Positions 1-3,868 of a DNA stretch of 5,292 bases are shown here, piece after piece. This DNA is from Thermoleophilia bacterium (GTDB lineage Bacteria > Actinomycetota > Thermoleophilia > Gaiellales > Gaiellaceae): positions 1 through 5,292 of the forward strand of contig JAICVP010000152.1 of NCBI GenBank assembly GCA_025935275.1. Direction: 5' to 3'. The position numbers were made by a program, and so were the translations under genes. The notes beneath the pieces were generated by a model. That model saw only the letters and a program-made list of their open reading frames with translations, ran no database searches and was not told where the DNA came from. The first letter of the stretch is position 1. Every line of letters starts with the position of its first letter.

Positions 1-17
1 GACAGGGGGTTTTCGCC
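1..17 (+). terminator. Possible 3' half of an intrinsic terminator (cut by window edge)
   Basis: The window opens with a run of five G followed by four T and then CGCC. The clearer terminator at 3664-3684 (minus strand) ends in the same way: a G run, a T run, then CGCG. The C-rich 5' arm would lie to the left of the window, so the hairpin cannot be confirmed. If real, it would end a plus-strand gene located upstream. This rests only on similarity to the other terminator. Confidence 0.2.
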
Positions 18-37
18 TTGAGGGCATCGATCCTGAG

Positions 38-256
38 CTAGTGACGTCGGATGAACCGGCCCGCCAAAACGGTGAGGGCGAAGGCAAGGGCGAGAAGACC
101 TGCGCCCACGAGGTCGGCATCGACGTCGGTGCCACCGATACCCACCTGGACGTCCTCCTCGCTACCGGCCTCACCCCGATAGAGGATGAGAAAGAGGCCG
201 CAGAGCCCCAGGAACGCAGCAGCCAGCACGGCGAGAACGCCGGCAATCATTCTCAT
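38..256 (-). CDS. Small two-helix membrane protein, unknown function
   Basis: This gene encodes 72 residues, from ATG at 256 to TAG at 38. Two hydrophobic stretches (about residues 3-26 and 48-68) should span the membrane. They are joined by an acidic loop of about 20 residues containing SEEDVQ and DVDAD, and the protein ends in the basic tail RFIRRH. The positive-inside rule therefore places the C-terminal tail in the cytoplasm; with an even number of helices the N-terminus would be there too and the acidic loop outside. A second in-frame ATG at 250 would shorten it by two residues. No clear Shine-Dalgarno precedes either start, and a short inverted repeat at 263-279 lies six bases before the first ATG. 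I do not recognise the family. The two clean helices and high-GC codon use make it a credible gene rather than a chance frame. Confidence 0.6.
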   Translation of the reverse strand: MRMIAGVLAVLAAAFLGLCGLFLILYRGEAGSEEDVQVGIGGTDVDADLVGAGLLALAFALTVLAGRFIRRH

Positions 257-262
257 CTGTCG

Positions 263-279
263 CGAAGTTTTTCACTTCG
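263..279. repeat. Inverted repeat just upstream of the small membrane protein gene
   Basis: The arms CGAAGT and ACTTCG are exact reverse complements around a 5-base centre (TTTTC on the plus strand). The repeat ends seven bases before the ATG at 256. It could be an operator for a dimeric regulator or a small hairpin at the translation start. It does not fit the actinobacterial SOS box, which has CGAAC/GTTCG arms and a 4-base centre. Confidence 0.4.
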
Positions 280-334
280 AGCAGCCGAGCGACGACAGCC
301 CTCAGGAGCCCTTTAGGGTGACGACGAATGCTGC

Positions 335-359
335 CGAGGACCGTCGGCACGGTTCCTCG
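335..359. repeat. Strong bulged hairpin in the divergent intergenic region
   Basis: CGAGGA-CCGT at 335-344 pairs with ACGG-T-TCCTCG at 349-359. This makes ten base pairs with a single bulged T (353) and a four-base CGGC loop. A second short hairpin (362-374) follows directly. No T run is next to it, so it is not a standard intrinsic terminator. It may be part of a transcript leader. Confidence 0.4.
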
Positions 360-473
360 ACCCCGGGTTCCGGGAATCGGCGAAGACGAAGGCGACCAAG
401 CGCTCGGCCAGGCGGAAGCTCAGAAGCGGCCGATCTCGGCGCCCGATCAAGCAAAGGCCTGCTACGAAGCGAC

Positions 474-492
474 AGCCCCGCTAGGCGGGGCT
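474..492. repeat. GC-rich 8-bp hairpin, possible weak terminator or leader element
   Basis: AGCCCCGC and GCGGGGCT are perfect reverse complements separated by TAG. The structure is very stable for its size, but neither flank carries a T run, so intrinsic termination would be inefficient. It lies about 87 bases before the K+ channel start and could belong to that gene's leader or insulate the two divergent genes. Confidence 0.4.
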
Positions 493-578
493 TCGGTACG
501 GGCCGAAACTAGGACGAGGCGGTTCTACTCGCAAAACGGGCCAGGGGAGGGGGCTTCGGCGTCGAATTCCGCCGGAAC

Positions 579-1034
579 GTGAGCGTTCTCGGACCGCACC
601 GGGAGAGACCGGCCCTGATCGAGCGGCGGATTCGCAAGGTGGCGAACGCGCGCTCGATCACGTTCGCCCTGGCCACCACCTTCCTCGGGCTCGCTCTCGC
701 GGGCGGGATCGCGATTCGCTTCCTCGACGAGGACAGTTTCCCCTCCTTCGGCCTCGCTTTCTGGTGGGCCCTGCAGACGGTGACGACCGTCGGCTACGGA
801 GATGTGGTGCCGGCGGGCACCTCCGGAAAGATCATCGGCTCGATCGAGATGGTTCTCGGTGTGTCGTTCATCTCGTTCCTCACCGCGGGCGTGACGAGCG
901 CCGTGGTGCAGCGAGTCCAGGACAGGCGCCATGAGGAGGACATTGCGCGGCGTGAGGAGGACGTCGCGCGCCTCACGCAGGCTCTGACCGAGCTCCGAAG
1001 CGCGATCGCGGCGCTCGAGAGCCGGCTCAGCTGA
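579..1034 (+). CDS. Two-helix potassium channel (Ion_trans_2 / KcsA-like pore) with C-terminal coiled coil
   Basis: The product (151 residues) should form a tetrameric K+-selective pore in the cell membrane. Seen: TM1 at about residues 26-48, a pore helix starting with FWWALQ at 61-66, the selectivity filter TTVGYGD at 69-75, TM2 at about 84-110, then a charged heptad-like helix at 111-150 that could hold the tetramer together. TVGYGD is the hallmark filter of K+ channels. There is no voltage-sensor domain and no RCK/TrkA-N regulatory domain, so this is the minimal 2TM type. The basic N-terminus (residues 8-24) and the charged C-terminus should be cytoplasmic. The start is GTG. The frame opens at 513 after a stop at 510-512 and no better start lies between. 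AGGGGAGG at 543-550 is too far upstream for a normal ribosome site, so initiation is weak or leaderless. The 3' end overlaps the convergent ClC gene by 8 bases. Function is secure at family level; the gating signal is unknown. Confidence 0.9.
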   Translation: MSVLGPHRERPALIERRIRKVANARSITFALATTFLGLALAGGIAIRFLDEDSFPSFGLAFWWALQTVTTVGYGDVVPAGTSGKIIGSIEMVLGVSFISFLTAGVTSAVVQRVQDRRHEEDIARREEDVARLTQALTELRSAIAALESRLS

Positions 1035-2310
1035 CGGGCGGCGAGGGGCTCGGACCGGTGCGGCGGTCGACCGCCGCCATCGTCAGCCAGGCAGCCGAGG
1101 CGGCGATCACGGCGGCCGGAACCGCGTCGATACCTGCCGTTCCGACGAGGAGCGTGGCGAAGAGCGATGCAGTGACGAGGAGGCGCGTCACCGCGGCCGT
1201 GCCGGCGGCGGTGCCGATGGCGACCGCCAGCGTGGGCGAGACGTCGAACCAGACGCAGGCGAATGTCGCGAGTGCGATCGCCAGGAAGATGGCCGGGAAG
1301 ACGGGGCCTCCGCGAAAGCCGGCTCCGAGGCTCACGCCGTAGGCGATCGCCTTGGCGAGGAAGAGGATGAGGACGATCTTCGTCGAGTCCGACGTCACGA
1401 GGCCGGGAACCGAGGCCTGACCCGAGAAGAGGACGTCCTGCGAGTTCGCGCCGAGCCAATCGGCCGTCTGGGCGAGCAGGCCGACGGCGAGCCCGCCCGC
1501 CACGAGCAGGAGTGGAATCTGCGCCCGGTCCCGGCGGCGATCCAGGACTCCCGCGCCCCGGCGGGCGGCGGTGACCACGAGAGCGGCGAGGACGCCGACG
1601 CAGACCGCGACGAGAAGATCGCCGAAGTGCGTACCCGTGTAGGGCGGCAGATCGGGAACGACCAGAGACTGAGCCTGAATGCCGCCCCAGTCACCGAAGC
1701 CGACGAAGATCAGGTAGCCGACCGCGGCCGCGACGAACCCCGGCAGGATCAAGGGGAGGAGCGCGGCGCCGGCAGCGAGACCGCCCTCGACCATCAACAT
1801 ACCGCCGACGAGCGGACCGCCGAAGAGCGCGGAGATGGCGGAGAAGGACCCGGCTGTCGCAAGCACTCTCTCCTCTCGCTGGTTGGCGCGATAGAAGAGC
1901 GTCACCGACATTCCGACCACGGACCCGAGGGCGATCAGCGGCGCCTCCGGGCCCAGGACAGCGCCGAACGCGAGCGTGCCGAGGCCTGCGAGGGCGATGC
2001 CGGGCCCGTAGGCCACGGGCGTAGCTCCCATGGAGAGCCCCTCGAGCGGACGGTGGCCTCCATCTCCGGGCAGAAGCAGCCGGGCGAGCGCGACGATCAG
2101 GCCGCCGACCGCGGGTAGCCCGATGACCAGGTACCAGGGAGGCGAGGAGTGCCCGAGTGCATCGGAGAGGTCGTGCCAGAGCCAGTGCTCGACGTCGTGG
2201 ACGAGCGCCAGGAACATGGCCGCGACAAGCGCCGCCGGGATGCCGACCACGGCGCCGAGGGCGACGAGGCGCAGGTACGCGCCAGCGGTGATCTGCGGCT
2301 GTTCGGGCAT
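1027..2310 (-). CDS. ClC-family chloride channel / H+-Cl- exchanger, divergent subtype
   Basis: The protein (427 residues) is an integral membrane member of the ClC family, which moves Cl- or similar anions as a channel or in exchange for protons. Seen: about ten or more hydrophobic helices; the motif VLGPEAPLIALG at residues 118-129, matching the family's GREGP region with gating glutamate E122; ALFGGPLVGGMLMVEGG at 161-177; and GAGFRGGPVFPAIF at 329-342, matching GGIFAP. Differences from E. coli ClcA by eye alignment: the GSGIP signature aligns with GDGGH (82-86), the inner proton glutamate (ClcA E203) aligns with G176, and the helix-R tail carrying Tyr445 appears to be missing. There are no CBS domains. 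The chosen ATG at 2310 follows the non-coding gap shared with the divergent small gene at 2347. Membership is confident; channel versus exchanger and the true ion are open. Confidence 0.87.
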   Translation of the reverse strand: MPEQPQITAGAYLRLVALGAVVGIPAALVAAMFLALVHDVEHWLWHDLSDALGHSSPPWYLVIGLPAVGGLIVALARLLLPGDGGHRPLEGLSMGATPVAYGPGIALAGLGTLAFGAVLGPEAPLIALGSVVGMSVTLFYRANQREERVLATAGSFSAISALFGGPLVGGMLMVEGGLAAGAALLPLILPGFVAAAVGYLIFVGFGDWGGIQAQSLVVPDLPPYTGTHFGDLLVAVCVGVLAALVVTAARRGAGVLDRRRDRAQIPLLLVAGGLAVGLLAQTADWLGANSQDVLFSGQASVPGLVTSDSTKIVLILFLAKAIAYGVSLGAGFRGGPVFPAIFLAIALATFACVWFDVSPTLAVAIGTAAGTAAVTRLLVTASLFATLLVGTAGIDAVPAAVIAASAAWLTMAAVDRRTGPSPSPPVS

Positions 2311-2333
2311 CAGGGCGCGAGCATGCTTTCACG

Positions 2334-2339
2334 TATCCT
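2334..2339 (+). promoter_or_regulatory. Putative -10 box (TATCCT) for a leaderless small gene
   Basis: TATCCT matches TATAAT at four of six positions, including the key T1, A2 and T6. It ends seven bases before the ATG at 2347, so transcription would begin at or near that ATG. No convincing -35 is present, and there is no Shine-Dalgarno between the box and the ATG. The 8-base palindrome AGCATGCT at 2320-2327 sits in the same 36-base divergent gap and could be an operator shared with the ClC gene. Confidence 0.35.
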
Positions 2340-2346
2340 GCGCCTC

Positions 2347-2526
2347 ATGAACATCTCGAAGTGGTTCCGCCGCAAAAAGCGGTCGGAGGAGGAGCTGCGC
2401 GAGGAGGAGGAGAGCAGGTTGCGAGGCGCCGAGGAGGCGCGCCGGGCCGAGCAGGACTCCGAGCGCTCGCGCCAGCAGAGCAAGGTGCCGGGTGCCGGGC
2501 ACGACAGCGGCTTCGGGGGCTTCTAG
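2347..2526 (+). CDS. Small highly charged hypothetical protein
   Basis: This gene encodes 59 residues, ATG at 2347 to TAG at 2524. The N-terminus is basic and slightly amphipathic (MNISKWFRRKKR), followed by a glutamate/arginine-rich helix (about 13-43) and a flexible glycine-rich end (SKVPGAGHDSGFGGF). It has no transmembrane segment. The basic amphipathic start might attach it to a membrane surface, but that is inference. The frame is open farther upstream to an ATG at 2149, but that extension runs antisense through the ClC coding region and reads as low-complexity charged sequence. The 2347 start also has a -10-like box placed for leaderless transcription. I do not recognise a family. It is divergent from the ClC gene across 36 bases and could share control with it. 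Confidence 0.6.
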   Translation: MNISKWFRRKKRSEEELREEEESRLRGAEEARRAEQDSERSRQQSKVPGAGHDSGFGGF

Positions 2527-2622
2527 CTAGGCGAAGAGAAGCGGCCGACGTCCGCGTGCGAGATCCGCGGTCGCGCCGGCGAGGGCGATGAGAAGGACGA
2601 GCGCCACTGCGAGTCTGAACAT
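2527..2622 (-). CDS. Possible 31-residue membrane peptide
   Basis: ATG at 2622 opens a 31-codon frame ending at TAG (2527-2529). The product has one hydrophobic helix (FRLAVALVLLIALAGA, residues 2-17), then a short polar stretch ADLARGRRPLLFA. It resembles a single-span small membrane protein or a bare signal-like peptide. GGAGGG precedes the ATG by only one base, closer than an ideal ribosome site. The frame is open to an ATG at 2733 (68 residues), but that extension crosses the repeat cluster at 2662-2703 and is unlike the rest in composition. The stop lies directly against the stop of the neighbouring plus-strand gene in CTAGCTAG, leaving no spacer. A small real gene is plausible but not proven. 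Confidence 0.35.
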   Translation of the reverse strand: MFRLAVALVLLIALAGATADLARGRRPLLFA

Positions 2623-2661
2623 GCCCTCCAGACGGCCGTGTCCCGTCGTTTCTTCCCGCGA

Positions 2662-2703
2662 GATTTCCACATGCCTGTGGATGCCTGTGGGCTGTGTGGA
2701 AGT
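2662..2703. repeat. Cluster of TGTGG/CCACA motifs (tandem and inverted), DnaA-box-like
   Basis: The 10-base unit ATGCCTGTGG occurs twice in tandem (2671-2690), followed by a degenerate copy GCTGTGTGG (2691-2699). Four cores fall within about 40 bases: TTTCCACA (2664-2671, inverted), TGTGGATGC (2676-2684), TGTGGGCTG (2686-2694) and TGTGGAAGT (2695-2703). Against the DnaA consensus TTATCCACA, two sites match 7 of 9 positions and one matches 6 of 9. The run ATTTTTT (2710-2716) and AAATT (2722-2726) form an adjacent AT-rich patch that is unusual here. Alternatives are a regulator-binding array or alternative RNA hairpins: TCCACA/TGTGGA at 2666-2681 and TTCCACA/TGTGGAA at 2665-2701. Confidence 0.45.
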
Positions 2704-2733
2704 TTGCTCATTTTTTCGCGCAAATTCCGACAA

Positions 2734-2880
2734 CCGGTCCTAGCATGTCGTAGGACGGATGCTCTAGGTTCGGCGCGGCGGTCCAAACGCCGCCTCTCCC
2801 GGTCGTGGGTCCGCAGCCCACCTCTCCCTAGGTCGGAGGCCGGTGCCCGCCGAAGGTCATTTCTCCGGGCGCCGGCCTCC
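2734..2880 (+). ncRNA. Candidate structured RNA (three-way junction plus long hairpin)
   Basis: About 145 bases can fold almost completely. P0 is GTCCTA 2737-2742 with TAGGAC 2751-2756. P1 is CTAGG 2764-2768 with CCTAG 2827-2831, enclosing two hairpins: P2, GCGGCG/CGCCGC at 2775-2793 with loop GTCCAAA, and P3, GTGGG/CCCAC at 2805-2821 with loop TCCGCAG. P4 pairs 2835-2849 with 2866-2880 over 15 bp. P2 and P3 have 7-base loops that both contain TCC, and each is followed by CCTCTCCC then (TA)GGTC, so the core looks like an internal duplication. P4 contains one T·G pair, allowed in the plus-strand RNA but an A-C mismatch in the minus-strand RNA, which mildly favours the plus strand. It matches no riboswitch, SRP, RNase P, tmRNA or tRNA consensus I know. 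No convincing promoter or downstream plus-strand gene is seen. Confidence 0.35.
2835..2880. terminator. Long 15-bp GC hairpin downstream of the coiled-coil gene
   Basis: The arms 2835-2849 and 2866-2880 are complementary except for one T·G pair at 2844/2871. The loop is 16 bases and itself contains CCGAAGG. On the minus strand this hairpin begins 25 bases after the stop codon of the coiled-coil gene, so it could end or protect the 3' end of that transcript. There is no T run on either side, so it is not a textbook intrinsic terminator. It is also stem P4 of the candidate RNA described for 2734-2880. Confidence 0.35.
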
Positions 2881-2905
2881 TTCCATCAGCCGGCACTTGG
2901 GCTCG

Positions 2906-3634
2906 CTAGGGCTGGGGCCGGACGAGCGTCGGAACGGGGAGGCCGCCCTGGATCTGCGCCACGTAGACGCGGAGCTCGCGCTCTTTGCGGGCGAGCTTCT
3001 CCTCGAGGTCGGCGAGCTCGCGCTCACGCCGGTCGAGCTCGTCCTGGCGCACCTGCAGGTCGACGTTCGTGCGCACCTCGCGCGCCTCGAGCTCCTTTTC
3101 GCGCCGCGCGACGTCCTCGATCCGCTCCTGGATCAGTGCCTCGTTGTCGTTCACTCGCTTCTCGCGATGCTCGATCCAGCGGGTGGCCTGCGTGGCGGTC
3201 TCCGCGCTGAGGAGATCGCCTTCGGCGTCCACGATCTCCCGCTCGCGCTCGGCCAGAAGCTTTTGCTCGGAGCGCAGGCGGTCGCGGCGGTAGGCGGCAA
3301 GCCGCTCGCGTTCGCTCAGCTCCGCCTCGGCCTCGACGATCTTCGTCGTCCGCTCCCGCAGCTCACCGGCCTTCTCCGCGAGTGCGAGGGCCCGCTCCTC
3401 GATGGTGCTCAGCCCCCGGCGCAAGCCCTCGTCGGCCCGCTCCTGCAGCGGCCGGAGTTCCTCGACGCGGGCGGCGCGCTCGGTGAGCTCGTTCTCGAGC
3501 GTTTCGAGCCGCTTCAGCTCGTACTCGACCTCGTTCTCGCGGAACGTGATCTCGGCGCCGCGCTCATCGAGCTCTGCGGCGCTCTTCTTCAGGTACGACT
3601 CGAGCGAGTGTCGAAGCCCCTCATTTAGCCCCAT
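2906..3634 (-). CDS. Long coiled-coil protein, unknown function
   Basis: The start I chose (ATG at 3634) gives 242 residues. Almost all of it (about 18-225) is a continuous charged alpha-helix rich in Glu, Arg, Leu and Ala, with repeating patterns such as REKELEARE and RRERELADLEEKLARKERE, typical of a rod-like coiled coil. The only likely breaks are around RPLQERADEG (61-70) and AEGDLLSAETATQATRW (137-153). The end (VAQIQGGLPVPTLVRPQP) leaves the helix and is proline-rich. There is no transmembrane segment, signal peptide, cysteine or enzymatic motif. A frame-open ATG at 3760 would add 42 residues, but that stretch crosses an intrinsic terminator and looks non-coding; GATACT six bases before 3634 supports the short start. 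A scaffold or cytoskeletal role would fit, but I cannot assign a family. Confidence 0.75.
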   Translation of the reverse strand: MGLNEGLRHSLESYLKKSAAELDERGAEITFRENEVEYELKRLETLENELTERAARVEELRPLQERADEGLRRGLSTIEERALALAEKAGELRERTTKIVEAEAELSERERLAAYRRDRLRSEQKLLAEREREIVDAEGDLLSAETATQATRWIEHREKRVNDNEALIQERIEDVARREKELEAREVRTNVDLQVRQDELDRRERELADLEEKLARKERELRVYVAQIQGGLPVPTLVRPQP

Positions 3635-3640
3635 GAAGTC

Positions 3641-3646
3641 AGTATC
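3641..3646 (-). promoter_or_regulatory. Putative -10 box (GATACT) for the coiled-coil gene, leaderless type
   Basis: Read on the minus strand, GATACT matches TATAAT at four of six positions and ends six bases before the ATG at 3634. The first transcribed base would then be at or beside the start codon. No Shine-Dalgarno is present. The -35 position falls in the T run of the neighbouring terminator (3664-3668) and is not a good match. Confidence 0.35.
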
Positions 3647-3663
3647 GAACCGGTCAGGGCGCG

Positions 3664-3684
3664 AAAAACCCCCCGTTCGGGGGG
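3664..3684 (-). terminator. Intrinsic (rho-independent) terminator, minus strand
   Basis: Read on the minus strand, six C (3684-3679), the loop GAAC (3678-3675) and six G (3674-3669) form a perfect stem, followed at once by five T (3668-3664). This is a textbook terminator. It would stop transcription coming leftward from the intergenic region or from antisense transcription of the GH15 gene, just before the promoter of the coiled-coil gene. It also argues against an earlier start for that gene. Its presence hints at a minus-strand transcript, or at attenuation ahead of the coiled-coil gene. Confidence 0.65.
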
Positions 3685-3723
3685 GAGGCCTGCCGTGGGT
3701 TTCGGCCTTTGCTTTGGCCTGGA

Positions 3724-3813
3724 ATGAGCGTTCGCTTCCTTGCAGTGGGCCTCGCCGCATTTGCGACGGCGATCCTGATGGCTGCCCTGCCGCTCATCAC
3801 GCACGGCGGCTGA
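3724..3813 (+). CDS. Possible 29-residue hydrophobic peptide
   Basis: ATG at 3724 opens 29 codons ending with TGA at 3811-3813. The peptide is one hydrophobic stretch with a single basic residue near the start (MSVRFLAVGLAAF, then ATAILMAALPLI and a short THGG end), so it looks like a single-span membrane peptide. Most third positions are G or C. GGA directly before the ATG is too close for a good ribosome site, and no clear promoter is seen. A small hairpin overlaps the stop codon, as might be expected of a short transcript. It lies 55 bases before the GH15 start, on the same strand, but that gene appears to have its own promoter. It could be a chance frame. Confidence 0.35.
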   Translation: MSVRFLAVGLAAFATAILMAALPLITHGG

Positions 3814-3826
3814 GCCTTCCGAGGCT
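3813..3826 (+). terminator. Weak hairpin at the end of the 29-residue frame
   Basis: AGCCT (3813-3817) pairs with AGGCT (3822-3826) around a TCCG tetraloop, and the next bases are TCTCACTT. The stem is only five pairs and the tail has few T, so termination would be partial. It may separate the small frame from the promoter starting at 3833. Confidence 0.25.
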
Positions 3827-3832
3827 TCTCAC

Positions 3833-3862
3833 TTGACGTTCGGCGCCACCCCTGGCGCTAAT
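3833..3862 (+). promoter_or_regulatory. Sigma70-type promoter for the GH15 gene, leaderless
   Basis: The -35 box TTGACG (3833-3838) matches TTGACA at five of six positions. An 18-base spacer leads to GCTAAT (3857-3862), matching TATAAT at four of six. The expected start of transcription, about seven bases past the -10, falls on the A of the ATG at 3869. No Shine-Dalgarno lies between, so the mRNA is probably leaderless. This is the best promoter in the window. Confidence 0.55.
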
Positions 3863-3868
3863 ACCGAC

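Larger units (their letters stand above)
257..578. other. Divergent intergenic region with several hairpins, no convincing gene
   Basis: These 322 bases separate the start of the small membrane protein (minus strand) from the start of the K+ channel (plus strand), so they should hold promoters for both. No strong -35/-10 pair stands out. Several inverted repeats are visible: 263-279; a 10-bp stem with one bulged T at 335-344/349-359 with loop CGGC; a 5-bp stem at 362-366/370-374; GCCGA/TCGGC at 429-440; and an 8-bp stem at 474-481/485-492. Open frames crossing the region are arginine-, serine- and alanine-rich without recognisable domains and look like chance frames. A long structured 5' leader of the channel gene is possible but unproven. 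Confidence 0.5.

Noticed and set aside
355..380. GGTTCC-type sequence resembling a tRNA T-arm
   Set aside because: The flanking bases do not give a 5-bp T stem with a 7-base loop, and no acceptor or anticodon arm is found nearby.
525..932. 135-codon minus-strand frame opposite the K+ channel
   Set aside because: It is antisense to the TVGYGD channel gene and shows only charged low-complexity residues.
1627..2118. Plus-strand open frames of about 95-165 codons inside the ClC gene
   Set aside because: They lie antisense to a recognisable membrane transporter and encode charged low-complexity sequence with no motifs.
1691..2332. Minus-strand frames overlapping the ClC gene in another phase
   Set aside because: Arg/Ala/Pro-rich out-of-phase translation of the ClC coding sequence, with no hydrophobic segments or domains.
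2671..2699. CRISPR-like repeats
   Set aside because: Two exact 10-base copies in direct tandem without spacers do not form a CRISPR array.
2662..2730. Calling this region a chromosomal replication origin
   Set aside because: The boxes are degenerate and few, and none of the usual neighbours (dnaA, dnaN, rpmH, gyrB) are in the window. It is kept only as a finding about a DnaA-box-like cluster.
2775..2829. tRNA-like pieces: an anticodon-arm-like hairpin with loop GTCCAAA (reads like a CCA anticodon) followed by a 5-bp stem with a 7-base loop
   Set aside because: There is no matching 5' acceptor strand for CTCTCCC, no D-arm, and the second loop lacks the TTCRA pattern. No complete cloverleaf can be built.
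2638..3628. Plus-strand frames of 190 and 261 codons across the coiled-coil gene
   Set aside because: The 261-codon frame is the reverse reading of the Glu/Arg/Leu heptads and becomes Leu/Ala/Asp-rich as expected of a shadow. The 190-codon frame is arginine/serine-rich and crosses the hairpin region.
3635..3760. A 42-residue N-terminal extension of the coiled-coil protein
   Set aside because: It would translate through a textbook intrinsic terminator (3664-3684), is unlike the coiled coil in composition, and the ATG at 3634 has a suitably placed -10-like box.
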